In this document: positions 17,268-25,913 of the stretch, piece after piece
Numbering within the stretch: position 1 is the stretch's first letter
Layout of the letters: each line of letters opens with the position of its first letter
NCBI GenBank assembly: GCA_037190175.1
Contig: JBBCJM010000043.1
Coordinates: forward strand, 1-64,000
Reading direction: 5' to 3'
DNA length: 64,000 nucleotides
DNA from: JBBCJM01 sp037190175
GTDB taxonomy: Bacteria > Pseudomonadota > Alphaproteobacteria > Rhodobacterales > Rhodobacteraceae
Translations under genes and position numbers: made by a program
Notes under the pieces: generated by a model
Database searches by the model: none
Seen by the model: only the letters and a program-made list of their open reading frames with translations
Told to the model about the DNA's origin: nothing

Positions 17268-18896
17268 ATGGGCATCCTGCTGGCGGCGTTCCAGTACCGC
17301 TACCTGCCGCTGACGGTCGCGGCGCTGCTGGCGGCGCTCTTCGCCGTGCTGGCGGGGGCCTATCCCGGCGGGCGGGCGCTGCTGATCCTGCTGGCGCTGG
17401 TCTGCGCCGGGGTCGCGGGGCTGGGGCTGCGCGACCTCATGCAGACCCGCCACGCCATCCTGCGCAACTATCCGATCTCGGCCCGGCTGCGGTTCCTGCT
17501 GGAGAAGGTGCGGCCCGAGATCCGGCAGTATTTCCTGGAAAGCGACAAGGACGGGATGCCCTTCCCCCGCGACCAGCGCGCCATCGTCTATCAGCGCGCC
17601 AAGAAGGAGCTGGACAAGCGGCCCTTCGGCACGATGTACGACGTCTACCAGCCCAACTTCGAATGGCTGCACCATTCGCTGTGCCCGACCGAGCCGCCGG
17701 CCATGGCGGCGATGCGGGTGGAGGTGGGGGCCTCGGCCGGCCAGCCCTATTCGGCCTCGCTGCTAAATATCTCCGCCATGTCCTTCGGCTCGCTCTCGGC
17801 CAATGCGGTGCGGGCGCTGAACAAGGGGGCGAAGCTCGGCGGCTTCGCCCATGACACCGGCGAGGGGGGCGTGTCGCCCTATCACCGCGAATATGGCGGG
17901 GACCTGATCTGGGAGATCGGCTCGGGCTATTTCGGCGCCCGCGGGCGGGACGGCGGCTTTGACCCCGGGCGGTTCGCCGAGACGGCGGCGGACCCGCAGA
18001 TCAGGATGGTGGAGCTGAAGCTGAGCCAGGGCGCCAAGCCCGGCCATGGCGGGGTGCTGCCGGCGGCAAAGATCACGCCCGAGATCGCGGCAATCCGCGG
18101 CATCCCGATGGGGGTCGACTGCAACTCGCCCGCCCGGCATTCGGCGTTCTCCACCCCGGTGGAGATGATGGAACTGATCGCGCGGATGCGGGATCTGTCG
18201 GGGGGCAAGCCGGCGGGGTTCAAGCTCTGCATCGGCCATCCGTGGGAGTTCATGGCGCTGGTCAAGGCGATGCTGGAAACCGGGATCACCCCCGACTTCA
18301 TCGTGGTGGACGGCAAGGAAGGCGGCACCGGCGCGGCACCCTTGGAGTTCATGGACCATATCGGGATGCCCCTGCGCGACGGGCTGACCTTCGTGCACAA
18401 CGCTTTGGTCGGCGCCGGGCTGCGCGACCGGGTGCGGATCGGGGCGAGCGGAAAGATCATCTCGGCCTTCGACATGGCCCGGGTGATGGCGCTGGGGGCC
18501 GACTGGTGCATCGCCGCGCGCGGCTTCATGTTCGCGGTGGGCTGCATCCAGGCCCAGGCGTGCCATACCGGCCATTGCCCCACCGGGGTGACCAGCCCCG
18601 ACCCGTTGCGCTCGCGCGCCGTGGTGGTGCCGGACAAGGCCGAGCGGGTGAGGAACTTCCACGACAACACCATCCACGCGCTGGCCGAACTGGTGGCGGC
18701 GGCGGGGCTGACCCATCCCGGGGAGTTCCGGCCGCAGCACTTCCTGCGCCGGCTGTCCTCGGAACGGGTGGCGAGTTTCGCGGAACAGTACGAGTTCCTG
18801 GCGCCCGGGCAGCTGCTCTCCGACCCCCGCTCCTCCGCCCGCTACTCGGAACCCTGGCGGCTGGCCCGGGCGGACAGTTTCGCGGCGGCGGCGTAG
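17268..18896 (+). CDS. FMN-binding glutamate synthase family protein
   Basis: A 542-aa protein with two N-terminal membrane spans (about residues 10-55) and then the FMN-binding glutamate synthase domain: MSFGSLSANAVRALNKGAKL, HDTGEGGVSPYH, KPGHGGVLPAAKIT and VDGKEGGTGAAPLEF. The cysteines of the iron-sulfur cluster are seen in CIQAQACHTGHCPTGV. It lacks the amidotransferase domain, so it is not a complete GltB; the family's reaction is not established. The ATG at 17268 follows GAGGGGG; a longer in-frame start at 17223 would add 15 hydrophilic residues before the first membrane span. Confidence 0.88.
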   Translation: MGILLAAFQYRYLPLTVAALLAALFAVLAGAYPGGRALLILLALVCAGVAGLGLRDLMQTRHAILRNYPISARLRFLLEKVRPEIRQYFLESDKDGMPFPRDQRAIVYQRAKKELDKRPFGTMYDVYQPNFEWLHHSLCPTEPPAMAAMRVEVGASAGQPYSASLLNISAMSFGSLSANAVRALNKGAKLGGFAHDTGEGGVSPYHREYGGDLIWEIGSGYFGARGRDGGFDPGRFAETAADPQIRMVELKLSQGAKPGHGGVLPAAKITPEIAAIRGIPMGVDCNSPARHSAFSTPVEMMELIARMRDLSGGKPAGFKLCIGHPWEFMALVKAMLETGITPDFIVVDGKEGGTGAAPLEFMDHIGMPLRDGLTFVHNALVGAGLRDRVRIGASGKIISAFDMARVMALGADWCIAARGFMFAVGCIQAQACHTGHCPTGVTSPDPLRSRAVVVPDKAERVRNFHDNTIHALAELVAAAGLTHPGEFRPQHFLRRLSSERVASFAEQYEFLAPGQLLSDPRSSARYSEPWRLARADSFAAAA

Positions 18897-18900
18897 GGCG

Positions 18901-19161
18901 CTACAGCCCCAGCGCCTGCCGCAGGGTGGCGTTGAGCCGGGTCTGCCAGCCGCGCCCGCCCTCGCGCAGGCGTTCCAGCACGTCATTGTCGATCTTCACG
19001 GTGACCTGGCTCTTGTTCGATCCCGCGGGGCGGCCGCGGCGGATCACCCGCGCGTCGGGGCCGGCCTCCCAGGTGTCGGGATCGGCGGCGATGCCGCGGC
19101 GGATCTGCGCCTCCTCTTCGGGGGAGTTGTCGGGGATCACGGGGGGCGGCTTACTGGCCAT
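18901..19161 (-). CDS. brnA: BrnA antitoxin
   Basis: An 86-aa antitoxin of the BrnA family. The C-terminal half is ribbon-helix-helix-like (SQVTVKIDNDVLERLRE... WQTRLNATLRQAL), and the N-terminal part is acidic (PEEEAQIRRGI). BrnA neutralises BrnT by binding it and represses the pair's promoter. Its start overlaps the end of brnT by 11 bp (19151-19161), the usual toxin-first order. The gene ends 4 bp after the convergent glutamate-synthase-like gene. Confidence 0.9.
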   Translation of the reverse strand: MASKPPPVIPDNSPEEEAQIRRGIAADPDTWEAGPDARVIRRGRPAGSNKSQVTVKIDNDVLERLREGGRGWQTRLNATLRQALGL

Positions 19162-19456
19162 GGTGGAACTCCTGTCGCCAGAGGGCTTTCTCGGCATTGG
19201 TGGCGCGGCGCAGCGAGATGATGCGCAGCACGATTTCGTCCTCCCCCTCGCGTTCGGCAACGACCACCGCCACCAGCAGGCTGTCCGCCGGGCCGGCCCA
19301 GAGTTCGCGCGCCTCGCCGTCCAGGGTCTTGGTGTCCAGGGTCTTGGTGTCCAGCAGCGCGGCGAAGTCCCAGTCGAACCGCTCCATCGCCTCGAAGCCC
19401 AGCCCGTGCTTCTCGCGGTTGGTGGCGTTCTTGGCTTGGTCCCATTCGATGCGCAT
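19151..19456 (-). CDS. brnT: BrnT toxin (RelE-like ribonuclease)
   Basis: A 101-aa BrnT-type toxin with the family N-terminus EWDQAKNATNREKHGLGFEAM and the C-terminal RIISLRRATNAEKALW that supplies catalytic basic residues. BrnT cleaves RNA and arrests growth until BrnA binds. A perfect 15-bp tandem duplication gives DTKTLDTKTL in the middle, making the protein slightly longer than usual (~90-95 aa). The frame is kept, so function may be retained. A good promoter and an operator-like palindrome lie upstream. Confidence 0.88.
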   Translation of the reverse strand: MRIEWDQAKNATNREKHGLGFEAMERFDWDFAALLDTKTLDTKTLDGEARELWAGPADSLLVAVVVAEREGEDEIVLRIISLRRATNAEKALWRQEFHHGQ

Positions 19457-19480
19457 GGGCCGGCCCCTTCCCGCGATAGG

Positions 19481-19512
19481 ATAAAAGTAGTGCCTTTTAT
19501 TCGCGCGGTCAA
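19481..19512 (-). promoter_or_regulatory. brnTA promoter with overlapping palindrome
   Basis: On the minus strand TTGACC (19507-19512) and TACTTT (19484-19489) are separated by exactly 17 bp, a good sigma-70-type promoter. ATAAAAG and CTTTTAT (19481-19487, 19494-19500) form a perfect inverted repeat overlapping the -10 element. This is the natural place for BrnA autorepression. The AT-rich stretch is conspicuous in this GC-rich region. Confidence 0.7.
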
Positions 19513-19603
19513 GAATAAAGGTAACGCCCTATATTGGCGGCATGACCACCGCCTTGCCTTCCCCCCGCCCCGGCCCGACAAGAGGGGCAACGAGGGGCGC
19601 GTG

Positions 19604-20500
19604 ATGACCGACAACCTGCGCGGCAGCGCGATGATGACCCTGGCGATGGCCGGGTTCGCGGTGGAGGACCTGCTGCTGAAGCTGGTCTCGCGGCAGTTGC
19701 CGGTGGGGCAGGTGCTGGTGGTCTTCGGGCTGGCCGGCGCCGTGGTCTTTGCCCTCCTGGCGCTCCGGCGGGGCGAAAGTCCCTGGCACCCGGCGATCCT
19801 GTCGCGCCCCATGGCGGTGCGGGCGGGGTTCGAGGTCGCGGGGCGGGTGTTCTATGTCCTGGCGCTGGCGCTGACGCCGCTCGCCACCACATCCGCCATC
19901 CTGCAGGCCACGCCGCTGGTGGTGGTGGCCGGCGCGGCGCTGATCTTCGGCGAGCGGGTGGGCTGGCGGCGGTGGAGCGCGATCGGCGTGGGTTTCCTAG
20001 GCGTGATGATCATCCTGCGGCCGGGGGTGGAGGGGTTCTCGGCGCTGTCGCTGCTGGCGGTGGCCGGGATGCTGGGCTTCGCGGGGCGCGATCTGGCCAC
20101 CCGGGCGGCGCCGCCCATGCTCTCGAACCTGGTACTGGGGGTCTGCGGCTTCCTGGCCATGGTGCCGGCCGGGGTGGGGATGCTGATCTGGACCGGCGGC
20201 GCCCGGTGGCCCGACCCCGCCACCGCGGCGCTGCTGGCCGCCGCGGTGCTGGTGGGGGTGGGCGCCTACCAGTCGCTGACCATCGCCATGCGGACCGGCG
20301 AGGTCTCGGTCGTCACCCCGTTCCGCTATACCCGCCTGGTCTTCGCGCTGGCGCTGGCCGTGCTGGCGCTGGGCGAGGGGCTGGACGCGCCGATGCTGGC
20401 CGGCTGCGCGCTGGTGGTGGGCTCGGGAGTCTACACGCTGATTCGCTCGGCCCGGGTCGGACGCCCGCAAGCGGCTGGAATCGCACCGGAAAACCCCTAA
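19604..20500 (+). CDS. DMT-superfamily (EamA) transporter
   Basis: A 298-aa inner-membrane protein of two EamA repeats with about ten predicted spans. It begins MTDNLRGSAMMTLAMAGFAVEDLLLKL and carries the repeat end motif PLVVVAGAALIFGERVGWRRW in repeat one and VLALGEGLDAPMLAGCALVVGSG in repeat two. Members move amino acids, metabolites or drugs; the substrate is unknown. It is divergent from brnTA with no clear partner. Confidence 0.87.
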   Translation: MTDNLRGSAMMTLAMAGFAVEDLLLKLVSRQLPVGQVLVVFGLAGAVVFALLALRRGESPWHPAILSRPMAVRAGFEVAGRVFYVLALALTPLATTSAILQATPLVVVAGAALIFGERVGWRRWSAIGVGFLGVMIILRPGVEGFSALSLLAVAGMLGFAGRDLATRAAPPMLSNLVLGVCGFLAMVPAGVGMLIWTGGARWPDPATAALLAAAVLVGVGAYQSLTIAMRTGEVSVVTPFRYTRLVFALALAVLALGEGLDAPMLAGCALVVGSGVYTLIRSARVGRPQAAGIAPENP

Positions 20501-20681
20501 CGAGCCCTTGACGGCCCCGGCATTGACGCCCGGTTGACCAGGCCGCGGCCGCGCCGTTTCCCAGGCCGGGACAATGCCGGACCCTTGCCATCATCGTGTC
20601 GGGAAAAAGGCGAAATCGGGGTGCCTTGTGGGCAGCAAGGCGGCGATCCCGCCACAGGACTTAACCCCGAGGAGACCCACC

Positions 20682-21269
20682 ATGTTCATGCAGGACATCA
20701 CCCGCCTCGCCCCCGCCGTCCCCGTCGCGGCGCCCGCCCTGACCTGCGGCCTGGCCGCCGGCACCCCGGTCGAGACCCGCGGGGGCTGGCGCCCGGTGGA
20801 AAGCCTGCGCCGCGGCGACCTGGTCCACACGCTGGACGGCGGGCTGCGGCCGGTGCTGGCGGTGGACCGTTTCTGGCTGATGGGGGTCGAGGCGATTGCC
20901 CTGCCCGGCGGCGCCTTCGGCAACGACGATGCGGTGACGCTGCTGCCCGGCCAGTACCTGCTGACCGACCTGACCCGCGCCGACGCCGGGGTGGGCGGGC
21001 TGCCCGATGCGCTGGCCGTGCTGCTGCCGGCCATGGCGCTCGCCGCCCTGCCGGGCGCGGTCGGCCGGCGGATCGGGGCGCCGGTGCAGGTGGTCACCCC
21101 CCTCTTCGCGGAAGAGGAATACGTCTGGGCCGCCGCCGGGCTGATCTTCCGCTGCCCCTCGGTCGCCGACGGCCCCGGCTCGCTGCCCGAGCGCGAGGGC
21201 GTGTTCCCCCGGCTGGACCCCGGCGCCGCCCGCCGGCTGATCGCGGCGCGGGCGCAGGAGGCGGGCTGA
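20682..21269 (+). CDS. Hint-domain protein
   Basis: A 195-aa protein with an N-terminal Hint (Hedgehog/intein) fold signature: CGLAAGTPVETRGGWRPVESLRRGDLVHTLDGGLRPVLAVDRFW, as in the many Rhodobacteraceae Hint_2 proteins. Cys17 would be the splicing nucleophile. Unlike bacterial intein-like or toxin-linked Hint domains there is no obvious second domain. The protein continues into a short region with EEEYVWAAAGLIFRCPS. GAGGAG precedes the ATG. Function unknown. Confidence 0.75.
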   Translation: MFMQDITRLAPAVPVAAPALTCGLAAGTPVETRGGWRPVESLRRGDLVHTLDGGLRPVLAVDRFWLMGVEAIALPGGAFGNDDAVTLLPGQYLLTDLTRADAGVGGLPDALAVLLPAMALAALPGAVGRRIGAPVQVVTPLFAEEEYVWAAAGLIFRCPSVADGPGSLPEREGVFPRLDPGAARRLIAARAQEAG

Positions 21270-21323
21270 CCTCCGCGGGCCGGGCTGGACAGGCCCGGCC
21301 CGGCCCCTTCTCTCGGGCCGATC

Positions 21324-21803
21324 ATGGCACCCAAGTCCGACCCCAACAGCAAGCTGATCGCCGAGAACCGCCGCGCGCGCTTCGATTACCACATCGAGGA
21401 CGACCTGGAGGCCGGCATCGTGCTGATGGGCTCCGAGGTGAAGAGCCTGCGGCAGGGCGGCTCGAACATCGCCGACAGCTATGCCTCGGTCGAGGGGGGC
21501 GAGCTGTGGCTGATCAACGGCTATATCGCGCCCTATGCGCAGGCCAAGACCTGGGGGCACGAGGAACGCCGCAAGCGCAAGCTGCTGGTGTCGAAGAAGG
21601 AACTCGCCCGCCTGTGGTCCGCCACGGCGCGCGAGGGGATGACGCTGGTGCCCCTGCGGCTCTATTTCAACGACCGCGGGGTGGTGAAGCTGAAGCTCGG
21701 CGTCGCCAAGGGCAAGAAGCTGGCCGACAAGCGCGACACCTCGGCCAAGCGCGACTGGGACCGGCAGAAGGCCCGGCTGCTGAAACAGGGCGGCCGAGCT
21801 TAG
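21324..21803 (+). CDS. smpB: SmpB, tmRNA-binding protein
   Basis: A 159-aa SmpB with the conserved core ENRRARFDYHIEDDLEAGIVLMGSEVKSLR, the INGYIAPYAQ strand, and the basic C-terminal tail GVAKGKKLADKRDTSAKRDWDRQKARL that enters the ribosomal decoding centre. With tmRNA (ssrA, not in the window) it rescues stalled ribosomes. It overlaps the convergent histidine-kinase gene by 4 bp, sharing the bases TTAG (21800-21803) for both stops. Confidence 0.96.
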   Translation: MAPKSDPNSKLIAENRRARFDYHIEDDLEAGIVLMGSEVKSLRQGGSNIADSYASVEGGELWLINGYIAPYAQAKTWGHEERRKRKLLVSKKELARLWSATAREGMTLVPLRLYFNDRGVVKLKLGVAKGKKLADKRDTSAKRDWDRQKARLLKQGGRA

Positions 21804-23272
21804 TCCTTCTGCAGGGACGCCAGGTCGGCCGAAAGCCGGAACTCCAGCCCCTGCGGCCGGTAGTCGAGGCAGACCTCGTTCTCGGCCGCGCTGGCCAGGG
21901 CGGCGCGGATCAGCAGGGTGCCGGTGCCGGTGCGCTCGGGCGTGCCGACTGGCGGGCCGCCGCTCTCGCTCCACCGCAGCACGAAGCGGTCGCCCTCCAC
22001 CCCCCAGCGGATCGCCACCCGGCCCTCGGGGGTGGAGAGGCTGCCGTATTTCGTGGCGTTGGTGGCCAGTTCGTGCAGGATCAGCGCCAGCCCCAGCGCC
22101 GGGCGGGAGGACAGCGTGATCTCCGGCCCCCCGGCGGTGAAGCGGCTGCCCGCGGGGTCGTGCAACTGCCGCAGCGTCTCGACCAGTTCGCGCGGCGTGG
22201 CCCCGCCGGTATTGCCGGTCAGCAGCAGGTCGTGCGCCCGCGACAGCGCCGCCAGCCGGCCGGCGATGGAGGCGGAGGCCGCGCCGAGGTCGGGGGCGTT
22301 GCGCAGGGTCTGGTTGATGATCGACTGCACCACGGCCAGCTGGTTCTTCAGCCGGTGGCCGATCTCGCGGTTCACCAGCCGCTGCTGGCGTTCGGCCTCC
22401 ACCTGCCGGGTCACGTCGATGGCCTGCACGAAGATGCCGTCCGGGCTGCCGTCCGCGCGGGCGATGGGCTGGTAGAGGAAGTCGAGGATCCGTTCCTCGG
22501 CCGGCATCCCCGGCCGGCGTTGCAGGCTGACGGCGACGTGCTTGCCGACATGCGGCTGGCCGGTGGAGAACACCCGGTCCAGCAGGGCGACGTAGCCCTG
22601 GCCCACGATCTCGGGCAGCGCCTCGGCCACCGTCCGGCCCAGCAGGTCGCGCCTGCCGCTCAGGGTCAGGTAGTCCTCGTTGGCATAGACGAAGACGTGC
22701 TGCGGCCCCTCCAGGATCGCCACCGCGCCCAGCGCATTGCCGAAGACCTGCAGGAACCGCTCGCGCTCGCGCAATTGCCGGCGGCGCATCAGCACCTCGC
22801 CGGTGGTCTCGCTGCAGGCGCAGAACATGCCCAGCACCTGCCCGCGGCTGTTGCGCACCGGGGTGTAGGAAAAGGCGAAATGCGTCTCCTCGGGATAGCC
22901 CTTGCGGTGCATGAGGAACTGGATGTCGTCCATCGAGGTCGGGATGCCCTCGTAAGCGGCGGTGATGATGGGATCCACCTGGTCCCAGATGTCGAACCAC
23001 AGGTCGCGGAACGGATTGCCCATGGCGGCCGGGTGGCGCAGCCCGCACATCGCCGCATAGCCGTCGTTGTAGAGCGTGGTCTGCCCGGGCCCCCAGACGA
23101 TCAGCATCGGCTGGCTGGAGCCCAGCGCGATGCCCACCACCGTGCGCAGCTCGGCCGGCCAGTCCGCGGGCGGGCCCAGCGGGTGGGAATGCCAGTCCAT
23201 GGCGCGGATGAGCGCGCCGCATTCCCCGCCACCCTGAAGGATGGGGTCGCCGTCCCAGTCCGTTTCCGACAT
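21800..23272 (-). CDS. HWE/HisKA_2-type sensor histidine kinase
   Basis: A 490-aa cytoplasmic histidine kinase with no membrane span. Two PAS-like domains lead (first with PMLIVWGPGQTTLYNDGYAAM, second with VFVYANEDYLTLSGRRDLLG), followed by an HWE-type dimerisation segment (REIGHRLKNQLAVVQSI, phospho-His306). The ATPase domain shows LHELATNATKYGSLS and the W-x-E motif in LRWSESGGP. Such kinases often act in the general stress or light/redox response. No response regulator is adjacent, so it is an orphan here. A GTG at 23320 would extend it by 16 residues. Confidence 0.88.
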   Translation of the reverse strand: MSETDWDGDPILQGGGECGALIRAMDWHSHPLGPPADWPAELRTVVGIALGSSQPMLIVWGPGQTTLYNDGYAAMCGLRHPAAMGNPFRDLWFDIWDQVDPIITAAYEGIPTSMDDIQFLMHRKGYPEETHFAFSYTPVRNSRGQVLGMFCACSETTGEVLMRRRQLRERERFLQVFGNALGAVAILEGPQHVFVYANEDYLTLSGRRDLLGRTVAEALPEIVGQGYVALLDRVFSTGQPHVGKHVAVSLQRRPGMPAEERILDFLYQPIARADGSPDGIFVQAIDVTRQVEAERQQRLVNREIGHRLKNQLAVVQSIINQTLRNAPDLGAASASIAGRLAALSRAHDLLLTGNTGGATPRELVETLRQLHDPAGSRFTAGGPEITLSSRPALGLALILHELATNATKYGSLSTPEGRVAIRWGVEGDRFVLRWSESGGPPVGTPERTGTGTLLIRAALASAAENEVCLDYRPQGLEFRLSADLASLQKD

Positions 23273-23366
23273 CTGCCCCGTGCACGCCGATCTGCGCTGT
23301 TCCCAGCGCAACTCGCTCACGAACCGCAGATTCCGTCAAGCGCATCCGGCGGTTGCCGCAGCGGCG

Positions 23367-23963
23367 TCACTCCCGCCAGCGGTCGACGATCTCCTCCACC
23401 TCCATGATCTCGACCTGAAGGGAGAAGCGGGTGCGGAACAGGGTCATCGTGGCGTCGTGGGTGGCGTCGAAGGCGCTGCACAGCCCGTCGCCCGCCAGCA
23501 CGGTGCGATAGCCGCGGTCGATGGCGCCCAGCACGGTGGTCAGCACGCAGATGTCGGTCTCGCCGCCCGCGACGATCAGGGTATGGACGCCGCTGCCGGC
23601 CAGCAGCGCATCCAGCCCGCCCTCGGACCAGGGGGAATAGACCGCCTTGTCCAGCACCTTGGCCGGCGGGGCCAGATCCGCCAGCTCCGGCGCCAGCTCC
23701 AGCCACGCCGGGTCCAGCCGCTCGCGCGTCAGCGAGGACCATTTGCGGTAATAGTCGTGCCAGGTGCCCGGCATGTCCCCGGCCGCGCGCGGCGGGATGA
23801 AGCGGGTGAAGACGGTGCGCGCCGGCCGGTGCCGGGCCAGCCGGGCGATGGGGTCCAGCACCAGCGGCAGCCAGGGCACCGCCCAGGGCGAGCCCGGGCC
23901 GAACAGCCGCTGCATGTCGATGCAGAGGTGGACGGCCCCGGTCAGTTCCTCTCGGCGATCCAT
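23367..23963 (-). CDS. Isochorismatase-family cysteine hydrolase
   Basis: A 198-aa hydrolase of the isochorismatase/nicotinamidase superfamily. The catalytic triad is visible: Asp16 (CIDMQ), Lys106 (LDKAVYSPW) and Cys139 (GETDICVLTT). These enzymes hydrolyse amides or enol ethers; the substrate cannot be inferred. It stands alone between the kinase gene and selB. Confidence 0.86.
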   Translation of the reverse strand: MDRREELTGAVHLCIDMQRLFGPGSPWAVPWLPLVLDPIARLARHRPARTVFTRFIPPRAAGDMPGTWHDYYRKWSSLTRERLDPAWLELAPELADLAPPAKVLDKAVYSPWSEGGLDALLAGSGVHTLIVAGGETDICVLTTVLGAIDRGYRTVLAGDGLCSAFDATHDATMTLFRTRFSLQVEIMEVEEIVDRWRE

Positions 23964-24011
23964 GTCCTGCCCCCTTCGGCCCCAACGCGCGGGGGCCGGG
24001 CGGCGTTCCGT

Positions 24012-25913
24012 TCAGCCGAAGAGGTCGGCGCGGTGCGGATTGATCCGCCGCAGGTCGCCGCGGCGCAGGGTCAGGCCCAGCCGGTCGAAGAAGTCGAGGA
24101 TCTCGATCGCCACCTTGCGGCCGTTCTGCACCCGGTCGCGGAAAGCCGCGGCGGTGAACCAGCCGTCGGGCGACTGCAAGCCCAGGTCGCGCACGATCCC
24201 CGCCATCTCGGCCGTCACCTCGCGGGCGAAGAAGTGGTCATGCGCGATCTGGTCGGTGCGGCCCAGCCTCTGGGTCAGCCGCATGACCCGGCGCACCTCG
24301 CGTTCGTCCACCCCGAATTCGGTGGCGAAGTCGCGCACCCGCGGAGGGCGGAACCGGCCGGGGCCCAGGAGCGCGGGCAGGATGCGGGCGTAAAGCGCCT
24401 CGTCCCCGGCCGACAGCCGCACCTCGTGCCCCGGCAGGCGCAGGAAGGCGCCGTCCAGCACGATGCGGCCGGCGGCGGCCTCGGCGCGCAGGAAGGTCAG
24501 GAACACCTCCTTGGGCAGCCGGGGGGTGAGCGTCAGCCGCAGCTTCTCGCGCCCCAGCCCGGCCAGATCCGGGTTCTCGGCGTGGAAGCCGGCCAGGGTC
24601 TCCACCAGCCCCGTCCGCAGGCCTCGCAGCCGCGGCTCCGACAGCGCCAGCGGGCCGATGATCTGCGCGCCCGCGACGGCGGCGATGGCGGGCTTGGCAG
24701 CGTCGGCCAGCGCCCGTTCGCGGGCGAAGCCCGGCAGGTCCACCGGCGCCACCGCCAGCATCGCCCGCAGCGCTGCGGCGGGGTCGGGCAGCGCCGCGGC
24801 CTCCAGCAGCGCCAGCCGCTCGGGCGTGCGGCGCTTGCGGGCGGGCGCGCGCAGGTCCAGGAACCGGCCGCCGCCGATGGTGCGGCTGGCCGAGGCGTCG
24901 CGCAGCACGAAGCGGTCGCCCACCGCCGCGGCCAGCGGCCGGTCCAGCACCAGCTGCACCAGCCCGCGCTGCCCCGGCGCCACCGGCCCCTCCAGCGGCA
25001 CCACCCGGGCCGCGGTCTCGGCCGCGTGGCTGTGCAGGTGGACGGGCTGCCACAGGTCCACCGCCCGCGCCTCGCCGGGCAGGACAGTGAGTTCCGCGTC
25101 GATCCGCGCGGCGGGGGCGTGCAGGACGGGCGAGACGATCACGTCGCCGCGGTGGATCGCGTCCTTGCTCACCCCCTCGCCCGCCAGGTTCAGCGCGCAG
25201 CGTTGCCCCGCCAGCCCCTCGGCCGCCTTGCGGTTCTGCGCATGGATGCCGCGCACCCGGGCGGGCAGGCCCAGCGGGCTGATCACCACCGCATCGTCCA
25301 GCGCCACCCGGCCCGACAGCACGGTGCCGGTGACCACCGTCCCCGCCCCGGTCAGGGTGAAGCTGCGGTCCACCGCCAGCCGGAACGGCCCCTCGGCGGC
25401 CCGCGCGGCGGTCGCGGCCTCGGCGGCGATCAGGGCAGCGCGCAGGGTGTCGATCCCCTCGCCGGTCAGGGCCGAGACCGGGATCACCGGCGCCCCGGTC
25501 AGCCCGGTGCCCGCCAGCAGGTCGCCGATCCGGGCGGCCACCTTGGCGCGCCTCGCCTCGTCGGCGAGGTCCGCCTTGGTCAGCGCCACGATGCCGCGGG
25601 TCAGGCCCAGCAGGTTCAGGATCGCCAGATGCTCGCGCGTCTGCGGCATCACCCCGTCGTCGGCGGCCACCACCAAGAGCGCCAGGTCGATCCCCCCCGC
25701 GCCGGCCAGCATGGTGTGGATCAGCCGCTCGTGCCCCGGCACGTCGACGAAGCCGGTCACCGCGCCGCCGCCCAGGTCGGCATAGGCGAAGCCCAGTTCG
25801 ATGGTGATCCCGCGCGCCTTCTCCTCGGCCAGCCGGTCGGCATCCACCCCGGTCAGCGCCTTCACCAGCGCGGTCTTGCCGTGGTCGATATGCCCAGCGG
25901 TGCCGACGATCAT
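24012..25913 (-). CDS. selB: SelB, selenocysteine-specific elongation factor
   Basis: A 633-aa GTPase that delivers Sec-tRNA-Sec to UGA codons marked by a SECIS hairpin. The G domain has GTAGHIDHGKTALV at residues 4-17, the switch residues GITIELGFAY, DVPGHERLIH and TKAD. EF-Tu-like domains II/III follow, and a C-terminal series of winged helices binds SECIS RNA. The ATG overlaps the selA stop (ATGA, 25910-25913), so the two are translationally coupled. It belongs to the same minus-strand cluster as fdoGHI and fdhE. Confidence 0.96.
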   Translation of the reverse strand: MIVGTAGHIDHGKTALVKALTGVDADRLAEEKARGITIELGFAYADLGGGAVTGFVDVPGHERLIHTMLAGAGGIDLALLVVAADDGVMPQTREHLAILNLLGLTRGIVALTKADLADEARRAKVAARIGDLLAGTGLTGAPVIPVSALTGEGIDTLRAALIAAEAATAARAAEGPFRLAVDRSFTLTGAGTVVTGTVLSGRVALDDAVVISPLGLPARVRGIHAQNRKAAEGLAGQRCALNLAGEGVSKDAIHRGDVIVSPVLHAPAARIDAELTVLPGEARAVDLWQPVHLHSHAAETAARVVPLEGPVAPGQRGLVQLVLDRPLAAAVGDRFVLRDASASRTIGGGRFLDLRAPARKRRTPERLALLEAAALPDPAAALRAMLAVAPVDLPGFARERALADAAKPAIAAVAGAQIIGPLALSEPRLRGLRTGLVETLAGFHAENPDLAGLGREKLRLTLTPRLPKEVFLTFLRAEAAAGRIVLDGAFLRLPGHEVRLSAGDEALYARILPALLGPGRFRPPRVRDFATEFGVDEREVRRVMRLTQRLGRTDQIAHDHFFAREVTAEMAGIVRDLGLQSPDGWFTAAAFRDRVQNGRKVAIEILDFFDRLGLTLRRGDLRRINPHRADLFG

